This document shows positions 1 to 14,123 of a stretch of 64,000 nucleotides of DNA, piece by piece. Both the position numbers and the translations under genes were made by a program. The notes under the pieces are model-generated. The model was not told where the DNA came from and did not search any database. It worked only from the letters and a program-made list of their open reading frames with translations. The DNA is taken from contig CM056391.1 in NCBI GenBank assembly GCA_029718625.1, positions 22,415,805 to 22,479,804 on the forward strand, written 5' to 3'. The DNA comes from Synaphobranchus kaupii. Taxonomy: Eukaryota > Chordata > Actinopteri > Anguilliformes > Synaphobranchidae. How positions within the stretch are numbered: the first letter of the stretch is position 1; the number at the start of each line of letters is the position of its first letter.

Positions 1-85
1 AAGTCCCTGATCCTTGCCAGAAGCACTGGCAGGAGAGGAAAAGTGGGAAAGCATAAAGCAGAGCTGGAGGCCACTGGCCCGTTGG
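1..85 (-). mobile_element. Inverted fragment of the DIRS-type element at the left edge
   Basis: Bases 2-80 are, apart from a few substitutions and a short indel, the reverse complement of 1200-1272 (shared AGTCCCTGATCCTTGCCAGA and GTGGGAAAGCATAAAGCAGA). In the + element that stretch encodes the segment after the RNase H domain, so this edge holds a minus-strand copy of it. The piece is cut by the window border; its full extent is unknown. Confidence 0.75.
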
Positions 86-264
86 TAGAGGGTAATACTC
101 GTCTCAACCTGTCACTGATGGTTGGCTACCTCTGGCGCGGCACTTCTCTCCTCTCCATCCTGCTCTATGGTGCCTATGTTCCCAGCGACCTTGGTTGCTC
201 AGCACTTTAGTCGGGGTACAGGCTCCAATTCAGCTATTTTAAACAAAGATGCCTGCATTTCTGC

Positions 265-1290
265 AAGCTCCACCTTTCCCGTCTCCTATTGGCGAGGCAT
301 GGCGACTGGTTCACCTCGGTGGTCCTACAGGAGGCGTACTCCCACATCCCCATAATCGGGATCACTGGAAGTACCTCAGTTTCCTGCTAGGCAGGGAGTA
401 AGAGAACTCAGTCCTCTCTTTACGATTGGCGAATCTGTGCCCTAATAAATGTGCAAGCTAGAAGGGACACAGAATCTGTGCTGGCCCATTTAGTCAGCCG
501 CGGCTTGACCCTAAACAGGGCAAAAGCCAAAAAAACCCCAGAGAGAGGTTGTAAATCCAAAGGTTTGGATGCCATAGCAGGCCTTGGCCCTGCGACAGCA
601 TATCCGATAGCAGCAGCTGCCCAGGTCATGCCACTTTGGCTGCTGCACAAGCGCCCATTACAGCGGTGGTTGGTGGCACACAGGGTGTGGCCACACATGC
701 ACAGACTGCAAATCCTTCCCTTCGGGCCAATGTGTTCGAGAGTGAACATCACCACAGATGCCTCTGAGATTGGCTGGGCAGCCATCTGGGAGGGCCAGTC
801 CCTGCAAGGATTGTGAAGCCCCTCATGAGCAGGGAAGTGCATCAACCTTCTAGAAATGAAGGCATTAGGCAGTGCTTCGTGCATTGACCCATTTCCTCCC
901 AGTGGTCCGAGGCAGACACATTCTCGTTCGGACAGACAGCTCCACTGTTGTTTCTTACAATAACCAACAGGGTGACGTTCACTCTCCACCCGTACATACC
1001 AAGGCATCCTAAATCCTGCTCTGGGCCCACACCTGAGGTGCGTACCTGTGGGCAGTCCACATGCCAGGTGTTGCCAATGTGGCAGCCTATCTGCTGTCCA
1101 GAGGGGACATTTTTGCATCATCAAAGAATGCTCTTTATCCACCATGGTACTCCATAGTGGGCCCAGTGGGGACCTTAGGCATGGAAGCCTTGGCGAGCCA
1201 GTGGCCTCCAGTTCTGCTTTATGCTTTCCCACTTTTCTGTCAGTGCTTCTGGCAAGGATCAGGGACTTGCTGCCCCAAACTGACCCCATC
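265..1290 (+). pseudogene. Reverse transcriptase / RNase H remnant of the DIRS-type element
   Basis: The frame is broken several times. The RT palm region appears at about 297-345 (WFTSVVLQEAYSHIPI; the position of the first catalytic Asp reads Val). It is followed by a deletion of the middle of the palm and a degenerate YxDD-like YDWRICA at about 421. The thumb region runs at 451-600 (RRDTESVLAHLVSRGLTLNR), then MPLWLLHKRPLQRWL. An RNase H segment starts with TTDASEIGWAA at about 750 and continues in other frames through INLLEMKA and VRTDSSTVVSYNNQQG to about 980. A connector PGVANVAAYLLSRG follows at about 1061-1105. The longest open stretch here on the minus strand is only the shadow of this sequence. 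Confidence 0.75.
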
Positions 1291-1803
1291 AGACCTGGAT
1301 GACAGACTTGAGGGAGTTGCTACTGGGGTGCCTCCCAACCAGAACGGATATGCTGTCACAGGGCCAAGGCCTGCTATGGCATCCAAACCTTTGGATTTAC
1401 AGCCTGCACGATTTAGCCCCTGGACGGAGGTTGCTGTGGCGCCTAAATCCAGGGTGCTAGAGATGCCTCAGGCATTGAAAGCCCCTTCTACAAAGGTGCT
1501 GTATGCTGGGACGTGGAGCAGGTGCAGCTGCTGGTGCCACACCAAGGGGTCTGACCCGGTCTTACGTGGCATTCCAGTCCCGTTGATGTTCCTTCAGTCC
1601 CTCTTGGAAGAAGGGTTGGCAGAGTCTATGCTGAGAGGTTACTTGGCAGCCATCTCTGACTGCCATGGGCACACCCTCACACTCGCCAGTTCCTCTGGGA
1701 AGTCTAGAGTTCTCACTGAGCCGACCTCAAGCCCTTAGCCAGTCTCAGTCTGAAGCACCTCCCTGAAAACTGCTTTCCTGCTTGTTATTGTGTGCAAGCT
1801 CCA

Positions 1804-3343
1804 ATGCACTGTCAGTACAGCCCTCCTGTATGCATGCTGTCAGCACAGCCCTTCTGTATGCATGCTGTCAGAACAGCCCTCCTGTATGCGCGCTGTCAGC
1901 ACAGCCCTCCTGTATGCATGCTGTCAGTACAGCCCTCCTGTATGCGCGCTGTCAGTACAGCCCTCCTGTATGCATGCTGTCAGTACAGCCCTCCTGTATG
2001 CGCACTGTCAGTACAGCCCTCTTGTATGCATGCTGTCAGTACAGCCCTCCTGTATGCGCACTGTCAGTACAGCCCTCCTGTATGCATGCTGTCAGTACAG
2101 CCCTCCTGTATGCATGCTGTCAGTACAGCCCTCCTGTATGCGCACTGTCAGTACAGCCCTCTTATATGCATGCTGTCAGTACAGCCCTCTTGTATGCATG
2201 CTGTCAGTACAGCCCTCCTGTATGCGCACTGTCAGTACAGCCCTCTTGTATGCATGCTGTCAGTACAGCCCTCCTGTATGCGCACTGTCAGTACAGCCCT
2301 CCTGTATGCATGCTGTCAGTACAGCCCTCCTGTATGCATGCTGTCACTACTGCCCTCCTGTATGCGCACTGTCAGTACAGCCCTCTTGTATGCATGCTGT
2401 CAGTACAGCCCTCCTGTATGCGCACTGTCAGTACAGCCCTCCTGTATGCATGCTGTCAGTACAGCACTCCTGTATGCGCACTGTCAGTACAGCCCTCTTA
2501 TATGCATGCTGTCAGTACAGCCCTCTTGTATGCATGCTGTCAGTACAGCCCTCCTGTATGCGCACTGTCAGTACAGCCCTCTTGTATGCATGCTGTCAGT
2601 ACAGCCCTCCTGTATGCGCACTGTCAGTACAGCCCTCCTGTATGCATGCTGTCAGTACAGCCCTCCTGTATGCATGCTGTCAGTACTGCCCTCCTGTATG
2701 CGCACTGTCAGTACAGCCCTCTTGTATGCATGCTGTCAGTGCAGCCCTCCTGTATGCATGCTGTCAGTACAGCCCTCCTGTATGCATGCTGTCAGTACAG
2801 CCCTCCTGTATGCGCACTGTCAGTACAGCCCTCCTGTATGCATGCTGTCAGTACAGCCCTCCTGTATGCGCACTGTCAGTACAGCCCTCTTGTATGCATG
2901 CTGTCAGTACAGCCCTCCTGTATGCGCGCTGTCAGCACAGCCCTCCTGTATGCGCACTGTCAGTACAGCCCTCCTGTATGCATGCTGTCAGTACAGCCCT
3001 CCTGTATGCATGCTGTCAGTACAGCCCTTCTGTATGCGCACTGTCAGTACAGCCCTCTTGTATGCATGCTGTCATTACAGCTCTCCTGTATGCATGCTGT
3101 CAGTACAGCCCTCCTGTATGCATGCTGTCAGTACAGCCCTCCTGTATGCATGCTGTCAGTACATCCCTCTTGTATGCATGCTGTCAGTACAGCCCTCCTG
3201 TATGCGCACTGTCAGTACAGCCCTCCTGTATGCATGCTGTCAGTACAGCCCTCCTGTATGCATGCTGTCAGTACAGCCCTCCTGTATGCGCACTCTCAGT
3301 ACAGCCCTCCTGTATGCATGCTGTCAGTACAGCCCTCCTGTAT
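1804..3343 (+). repeat. 28-bp minisatellite, 55 units, inside the recombinase remnant
   Basis: The unit is TGTATGCATGCTGTCAGTAC followed by AGCCCTCC. The array is exactly 1,540 bases (55 x 28), so there is no net indel. Two main unit types alternate irregularly: one with GCATGCTG, the other with GCGCACTG (a few GCGCGCTG). Because 28 is not a multiple of 3 and no unit contains a stop, all three + frames stay open across the array; the long cysteine-rich translations are artefacts. One frame reads ALSVQPSCM, which matches in position and sequence the recombinase segment expected here, so the unit was seeded from the element's own coding sequence. Confidence 0.97.
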
Positions 3344-3465
3344 GCCATTGGGTGGCGGTAGCTGCGGCTTCTCTGCTCCCTAATCCCGCTTTTCGGCCTC
3401 AGATTCTCACGTGGGCGTACAGTTCTCTGCCTTTAATGTGGGAGGCTTTTCATCCTCCCCCTCAT

Positions 3466-3777
3466 GAATCACCTGAGGAAGCCAGACTTCACTCACTGTG
3501 CCCTGAATCACCTGAGGAAGCCAGACTTCACTCACTGTGCCCTGAATCACCTGAGGAAGCCAGACTTCACTCACTGTGCCCTGAATCACCTGAGGAAGCC
3601 AGACTTCACTCATTGTGCCCTGAATCACCTGAGGAAGCCAGACTTCACTCACTGTGCCCTGAATCACCTGAGGAAGCCAGACTTCACTCACTGTGCCCTG
3701 AATCACCTGAGGAAGCCAGACTTCACTCACTGTGCCCTGAATCACCTGAGGAAGCCAGACTTCACTCACTGTGCCCT
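3466..3777 (+). repeat. 39-bp (13-codon) tandem repeat, 8 units
   Basis: Eight copies of GAATCACCTGAGGAAGCCAG followed by ACTTCACTCACTGTGCCCT, nearly identical (one copy has ATTG for ACTG). In the recombinase frame each encodes ESPEEARLHSLCP, and the last copy runs straight on into VQALSHVSPHRG, the natural downstream recombinase sequence. The repeat is thus an in-frame amplification of a native 13-residue segment. Low divergence between copies suggests recent growth or homogenisation. Confidence 0.97.
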
Positions 3778-4339
3778 GTCCAGGCCCTGTCTCATGTTTC
3801 CCCGCACAGGGGCTACGGTGGAAAACCAATAATCATTTTGTTGGTTATGGAGCACCCATGCAGGGCCGAGCCTTATTTAAACGGAATTTGGCCCATTGGA
3901 TCGTAGATGCGATTCCCACGGCCTACAGCAGTGCCGGTGTGACCCCTCCTGCAGGGGTGGAGGCTCACTCCACTCGGGGTGTAGCTGACTCACACGCTTC
4001 ATTTTGTGATGCCCCACATTCTGACGATCATGCTGCGGCTGGCGGGGCTTCGTCCCTCACGTCACTGGGGTTTATCGCCTGGATGTGGTGCCATCCGAAT
4101 CGATTGGCTCCTCTGTCCGCAGGGCAGCGGAGCAATCTCGAGTATGACTTGCGTTACCATTTTATGGTGTTTTTATCACCAGTGGGTATTTGCACTTTAG
4201 ATTTGCTTCTTCCAAAGAACAAGCATCTAATAAAGTGAATATATTTTGTCATGCATGGATGTGTACCCTACAACATCCCCCGCATGACTTTATTTGATAT
4301 ACTCTTGACCCATACCATGGCATGTTGACCGGTATGAAA

Positions 4340-4497
4340 AGGAAAGCACAAATGCAGGCATCTTAGTTTAAAAAAGCAGAATTGGAGCCTGTACCCCGAT
4401 TAAAGTGCTGAGCAACCAAGGTCGCTGGGAACATAGGCACCATAGAGCGGGACGGAGAGGGGAGAAGTGCCGCGCCAGAGGTAGCCAACCGTCAGTA
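4340..4497 (-). mobile_element. Inverted copy of the element's 5' region (right arm of a 4.4-kb inverted repeat)
   Basis: This stretch is the reverse complement of about 113-264, with most bases matching by eye over about 150 bases, for example GAGCAACCAAGGTCGCTGGG here against its complement at about 182-201. It sits about 100 bases after the recombinase remnant ends. It could be the inverted terminal repeat expected of DIRS-1-like elements or an inverted duplicate of RT-proximal coding sequence; the left arm seems to run into RT-like sequence, which favours the second reading. AT-rich unrelated DNA follows from 4498. Confidence 0.7.
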
Positions 4498-7482
4498 ATT
4501 TCAGTCATTTCTGTAAATGTTCGTCCAAGCTTGTTCCTTGCTGCTGTTTAGCACGCATCTTCTACCCTATATGTAGCCTATACTCTTCAGATGAAGAAAT
4601 GCAAAACAATTATTTCAGCTCTTCTTAGTTGATTTCTCAAGTGATAGATTCTTGTTTTAAATTTACTAAGTAACATTTATTAGATTGCATAGCTTATTAA
4701 TTTGACAGAGAACAAAACCCAAAATATAATATGGGAAAATGAAAAGGACTTCCCACTTAATATATGTTGGATATAGGATTAAATATATGGTTACTCAAAA
4801 TATTTTTTTATATTCCTTTCTTAAATTCATATAAAAAACATATTAATGGAATTAGGGTAAAATAGGAAGAATTTCCCCATGCCTATTTATATACCTTTAA
4901 TTATTGGTCATCTGATCTACAGTATATACTGCGTTATTGAAGCAAGGCTTTTTTTGATAAATGATAAGGGTATTTCGCAGAGACAACAGTGGCAAGTGAA
5001 AGTAGTGGACATGATTTATTTACACATAAGCCTATAGCTACACATGACTTCCACTGGATTCTGCATCTGCATTCAATTCTCAAGTGAATAGATTGTGTCA
5101 ATGAATCGGCATTATCACTTGTGATTAATTAAACATGTGCTATTTTTTTTGAAAGGCTCTTTGTCTGGTTTTGACCCTTCTAATGTGCAGATGTTCACTT
5201 CTACCACTGCAGTTAATTTCCATCTGGATAATTACCAGATGGAAATGTCAGAAAATATATTATGCCAGATTTCCTCATATTAAAATAGAAGAAAATACAA
5301 TTGAATGATAACTGTGTTTTAGGCTTAATATATCTGGCGTATCAGCAATTATGATGGTGTTATAGGAACATCCTCACTCAGTTTTCTATTTCATTGTATT
5401 GAAGCAAGCAGTACCATCCCTGTCTTTACCTTGGCTTTTCTCAGAAGAAAAAAAAAGTAATTACTGGCAGACGTAATGAGTTTACCTTTTCAGATATTAT
5501 GCTAAACTTCCAATTTTGAAACAGAATACCTTTTTCTTTTATGCCTTCAGAGTAAACATTGTTGGCAGATAGATTATTTATTTTTTTATATTCCTTTCTT
5601 AAATTCATGAGGATTATTTCTGAGGCCTAGTTTCAATGTGCAATTTTATTGTGGAGGATAATATTTTCATGAATTGATACTGTATGCATGAAATATATGA
5701 AAACAGAGCACATTTGCAATAGAATTATTAAGTTTTGCACTGCTCCAAATAAGAAAAATCTAGAGGTTCAATTAAATCATTTGTAAAATTAATCCAGATG
5801 TTTGGAATAATATTAACAGTCCAAACCATAATACACATAGATTCATGACATTTAATTGTCAACAGGTGGCGCTCTAGTTGGATCCATTATTAACCTCTTA
5901 GGGTAAATTGATGACAATTTGTCAATATGGTGGCATCATGCATTCCATAAACAATCAAATTCTGCTTTGTAGTGTTGAGAATGGAAACGTCCATCAACAA
6001 ATAGAATCTTGAATATGGCACAGATGAAGTTGTCTGTAGATGTGAAATTATATTTATTAAAATGAGACAAATTATTGTACAAGAACAAGAAAACCACTGG
6101 ATGCAAATGTTTTAACTAACTCAAAATTAAAACACAATGACTGAAACATTTTTCTAAACCTTGTTACACACACTTAGGATGTTTGGCTTAATATTTGTGT
6201 CTTGTTCGTTTAAAAAAACTAAAATAAAGCAGGGCAAATGCTCATAAACAAAGAATAGATTCATACTCTTTTATTTCTGAGCGCTTATCTGCTTGCATAA
6301 GCTATTTCTATGGATGCAAGACCTTGTTTGTGGAAATACTTAGTTTATTAGTTTATATTGTATATACTGTAATTGTTTATACTGTACACTGTTTTCTTTA
6401 AAACAGAATGTTCCTCTGAAAAATATATCTTGCTGTGATTACGGGAAAGGGGCACCTAAAAAATATAATAAGATAAATAATAAATTGATTTTATCATCAG
6501 TTTAAATCTAGACCCTGTAATGGCATACGCTATTGTGTCATACTAAGTAAGTTGGATATGCATGTTTTTTTTTTGTAACATATCGATCCTGGTATTTCAA
6601 ATTTTTCTAATAGTCGTTTGCAATATTAAAATATTGTAATAAAATAATTATTTACTTGGCCCTAAACCTCAGATTTGATCACCAAAGTTTCACAATTAAT
6701 CTGGAAGACACATCCGTTATCCTGTTTGGAATGGCCATTGATGAAACGATAATTCTCCTTCAGGTGTTGCTTTAGCACTTAGATGTGAGCCAGTAAACCG
6801 CTGTCAGTCACTCACAAAAAAATGAACGTAGCACGCCACTTTCGCCTCAGCGGAAGAAAAAGTAGTTCCTATTCATTGTTAATTGTTCTAACGGAAACGG
6901 TTCGCTCATTTTTTTTAAATGTAAGTATGGTGGGCTAAATATATCAGACAGCTGAAGAGTAGCTGTTTTCCATTTGCGTGTATTATGTTTTAATCAAATT
7001 TATAGGTGAGCATATTAATCATCCATACACATTTACAGCACAGTGACAATCTCAACTTCTTTACATTCAAAATACCAGTAAAGGTCTCTGGAAACACTAG
7101 GCCACATTATCACTGAATGATGAAAGTTTCCCCTGGAATCCCTGCATGAAAGATCAGATTGATAATATTTTTACAGTTTTCACACTTTGCAAATTCAGCA
7201 GAAGCTATATTTCCAATTTTGTGCAGAACTATCAATATAAACTACCGTCAGTTATGCAAAGCCTCTGTTATGCAAACACACAAAAGGTGATTGCAGCAAC
7301 TCTTATTCAGTGATAATTTAAGGCACAGGCTTTCAGGTCTGGGGATTAATACATTTTGGAAGAACACAAAAGGGGATCCAGACTAATTATAGATAGTGTA
7401 GTAGAAATGTGGCAATAGAAACAACTTGTCATCCACAAAATTGACAGCAATTGTCAAGATACAAGATAGAATTATCATAAGT
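4498..7482. other. AT-rich non-coding stretch
   Basis: No exon or RNA gene is recognisable. The region is AT-rich with stops in all frames. It holds a short perfect hairpin at 5219-5247 (TTTCCATCTGG / CCAGATGGAAA, 7-base loop) and two copies of TTATATTCCTTTCTTAAATTCAT at about 4809 and 5586. It most likely lies 5' of, or in an early intron of, the tcf12-like gene. Confidence 0.6.
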
Positions 7483-7596
<114 letters not shown>

Positions 7597-7819
7597 AGGA
7601 TGCTACAAAATAATACCTAAATACATTTCTACAACTGGGATTTACAACATAAAGCCACGGTAAAGCCATTTGTGACACTAGTGAACCACATTTATCATTG
7701 ATAAATTTTTCTAAATTCGACCATAAAATACATAAATATTTAAAAAAAATATTCAATACGTTTTTTTTCTTGCACAGAGAAAATCTTAACCACTTGCATG
7801 TGACCCATTACACCTGTCA

Positions 7820-8250
7820 TTCAACCCCCCTTGGTGTATGAAGGGTTAAGAAGAAACAAGATTTCGCTCCGTTTGGCGGAAGGATACAACATCGAACGTC
7901 AACGTGGTGATAAGGCTTGTGAAGCAAAAATGTCTGCCTAAGGGAAACTCGTAAGTTACATTCAGGGAATATTTTGCAAATATTGCTGCAAACGCATTGA
8001 TTCCAAACTCTGTACTACAAGAAGAAGGGCAACAAGGCTTCCATTCTCACATCCGATCGCCCTAGTTGGACTTTTAAACGGGAAAAGGTAAAAAAATTAT
8101 ATAGTGAGTTTGAAAAAAGGGTATCGGACTGGGTGAAAGAAGTTGGGATACAAGAAAGACTGGAGCTGGTTCGGAGTAGGCTATCTTAATGGTCGGAATT
8201 TGCTTTAACGCTCTAACCCGACGTGTCCTAAGTTATTCATGTCTCTTATT
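7820..8250 (+). promoter_or_regulatory. Possible promoter-proximal or first-exon region of the tcf12-like gene (tentative)
   Basis: Between the CA microsatellite and the start-codon exon, this stretch has more CpG than its AT-rich surroundings (for example TTTCGCTCCGTTTGGCGG and ATCGAACGTCAACG near 7865-7905). A usable splice donor, GTAAGT, lies at 7951, preceded by a short ATG-TCT-GCC-stop reading at about 7930. The start-codon exon has an acceptor, so a non-coding first exon must exist upstream. This is the best candidate I can see, but it is inference only; the true first exon could lie elsewhere or outside the window. Confidence 0.2.
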
Positions 8251-9074
8251 ATATCAAGAGCACACTATTATTTCTGTATACTTTGTATTTGTATATTGAT
8301 TGTAGGTGGCATACATGCTTGCAATTTCTTCTATCAGTGACTGATTTATAGCCTACCTAACGAGGCACTAACATACTTCCCAAATAGCAAAACGAACAGA
8401 GATATCCATCATTCTTGTATATGTTGTAGTTGAAGTGTAAGTGGTGAATATGCCACCGAAATGCTATAAGTTGTTACCAAGCGAGGTTTATACAATAAGC
8501 TACAGTAACCATACGTGCAAAAAAATGATGATGCTTGCTGACTGTAGCGAATGACACTGGTCGGGTAGTGTTGTGCATTTAGGGACGCAGTGTTCTGCAC
8601 AAATTGGGTTTCAGTTTAATACATATCGCTATTTGTGGTGGTGAACGGTGTCTTCGCAATTATTCATTATAATTTTTTCTTTCACCTCAGTTTATAGGCT
8701 ACTATTAGCTACTGTATATAGCTTTTTGCAGTTAATGCTTGAAGGTAAAGCTGCTTCAATCGGGAAGAGCTTTCTGACAATAGTTGCGGTGTCCCCGAAG
8801 AATTTGCTCGCCTTTGGAAATTTTAGGGTAACGGATCTACTTTAAACTTAATTGCCTTATTATTGGTATACTTGAACAGTCACCACATGATAAGCATTCA
8901 TGAAAGTTAGATAAAGTCAGTCGCAATAGTTTATACCATGTGGAATTTAGATTAAACCAGAATTTGATACTTTGTTGTGGAGTATGGATTTGACTTCTGT
9001 GGAAAGGGACATTTTTGCCATTCTATGGGACTGAAGAAAATAGCTCCGCTTTTCGTGCACATTTTATTTTATAG

Positions 9075-9164
9075 GTGCAAAGGATCGCCAGGATGAACCC
9101 TCAGCAGCGGATTGCCGCTATTGGAACGGATAAGGAATTGAGTGATTTGCTGGATTTTAGCGCG
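9075..9164 (+). CDS. tcf12: TCF12-like E-protein, first coding exon (start codon exon)
   Basis: This exon carries 18 bases of 5' UTR and 24 codons starting at ATG 9093. Translation reads [20 protein letters not shown] then DFSA. E-proteins are class I bHLH nuclear transcription factors that bind E-boxes as homodimers or with tissue-specific bHLH partners. This exon encodes the start of activation domain 1, whose LDFS motif (residues 20-23 here) is known in the family to contact CBP/p300 and ETO-type corepressors. The MNPQQ start and the later exons fit TCF12 better than TCF4 or TCF3. The acceptor is a T-rich tract ending in AG at 9073-9074 and the donor GT is at 9165, leaving phase 0. The start context has A at -3. 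At least one non-coding first exon must lie upstream. The gene continues past the right edge, so the bHLH domain is not in the window. Confidence 0.93.
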
Positions 9165-9345
9165 GTAGGATATTGTTCAATTCGTGTAATATGCGATTTA
9201 ATATGCGATTATTCTGAAAATGAAATTTCTTGAACAATACTGGCAGGGCGTCTCATATTCCTTGCTGTCTGCGTAAATAAATCGTAACACCTGAACTTTG
9301 ATGTTTCTTTAGATCTCCTCAGATTAAATTCTGGGTCAACGATGA

Positions 9346-9367
9346 CACACACACACGCACACACAGT
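9346..9367. repeat. Short CA microsatellite
   Basis: Interrupted (CA)n tract with one CG step, inside the 587-base intron between the first two coding exons. Confidence 0.8.
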
Positions 9368-9653
9368 TAGTCAGATAAAGATACAAACCACACGCATAAA
9401 GAAAAAGTTGAATATCAAACAGATGCACAGATTTTTTTAATTTTTAAGAACTGCAGAGGTGCTTTGGTTTTACTTTCACCATTTTTTTGTGATACCTCAT
9501 TACCTACAGTTTATCAAAGTATTTGAAGTAGAAAAACACATTCAGTGTGGATTTTCACAATAATTCTTTCAGTTTTACAAATATTTGGTTGCAGCCTAAT
9601 CTATTCAATTTAGACTCAATGTTGTGTGTCTAGATGTTAAAGTGCCCTTTAAA

Positions 9654-9681
<28 letters not shown>
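9654..9681. repeat. (TG)n microsatellite upstream of the second coding exon
   Basis: About 14 TG units roughly 70 bases before the acceptor at 9751. Confidence 0.9.
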
Positions 9682-9684
<3 letters not shown>

Positions 9685-9751
9685 TTGCGTACATATATGA
9701 AAGGACTAAATGCATTCATATTGTAATGTGGACCAATATTTCCCTCTGTAG

Positions 9752-13960
<4,209 letters not shown>

Positions 13961-14123
13961 GATTTACTAAGACCTTTAGCGTGTGCAAAACCTTTTAGCA
14001 CACGCAGAACCAATAACATGACCAACGATTGGTCATGGTATTTGTTTTGCACCAATCATTGGTTGTGTTATTAGTTTTGCGTGCGCTAAAAGGTTTTGTA
14101 CACGCTATAGGTCTTAGTAAATC
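13961..14123. mobile_element. Palindromic MITE-like element
   Basis: The two halves form an imperfect inverted repeat of 163 bases. The outer ends are GATTTACTAAGACC and GGTCTTAGTAAATC; inner matches include AAAACCTTTTAGC against GCTAAAAGGTTTTG and ACCAACGATTGGTCA near the centre. The size, palindromy and lack of coding capacity fit a non-autonomous DNA transposon. I see no clear target-site duplication and cannot assign a superfamily. Confidence 0.7.

Larger units (their letters stand above)
113..4240 (+). mobile_element. Decayed, rearranged DIRS-type (tyrosine-recombinase) retroelement
   Basis: Reading along the + strand, broken frames follow the gene order of a DIRS-type element: reverse transcriptase, RNase H, then a tyrosine recombinase. 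Visible landmarks are WFTSVVLQEAYSHIPI at about 297-345, MPLWLLHKRPLQRWL at about 628-675, ITTDASEIGWAAIWEG at about 748-795, PGVANVAAYLLSRG at about 1061-1105, and AHSTRGVA at about 3960-3985. DIRS elements use a recombinase instead of a DDE integrase and normally make no target-site duplication. The copy has stops, frameshifts, an internal RT deletion and two large tandem expansions, so it is not functional. Its 5' part is rearranged and both sides carry inverted pieces of the same element. Confidence 0.8.
1440..4240 (+). pseudogene. Tyrosine recombinase remnant of the DIRS-type element, split by two tandem expansions
   Basis: The N-terminal core-binding region is readable at about 1460-1735 (MPQALKAPSTKVLYAGTWSR, then FLQSLLEEGLAESMLRGYLA). 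The catalytic half resumes after 3344: NPAFRPQI, AFHPPP and EARLHSLCP lie at about 3385-3504, followed by LAHWIVDAI, AYSSAG and GVEAHSTRGVA at about 3888-3985. The HSTR is the H-x-x-R box of tyrosine recombinases. The VYRLD segment that should carry the nucleophilic Tyr lies at 4070-4084 but in a different frame from HSTR, so there is a frameshift between them. A 28-bp array (1804-3343) and a 39-bp array (3466-3777) interrupt the domain, each grown from recombinase codons at that very place. Inactive. Confidence 0.72.

Noticed and set aside
420..1289. 289-codon open frame on the minus strand
   Set aside because: It is the shadow of retroelement coding sequence whose RT/RNase H motifs are on the + strand.
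1782..3906. Long cysteine-rich proteins in three + frames
   Set aside because: They are produced by a stop-free 28-bp tandem repeat read in every frame; no frame is privileged.
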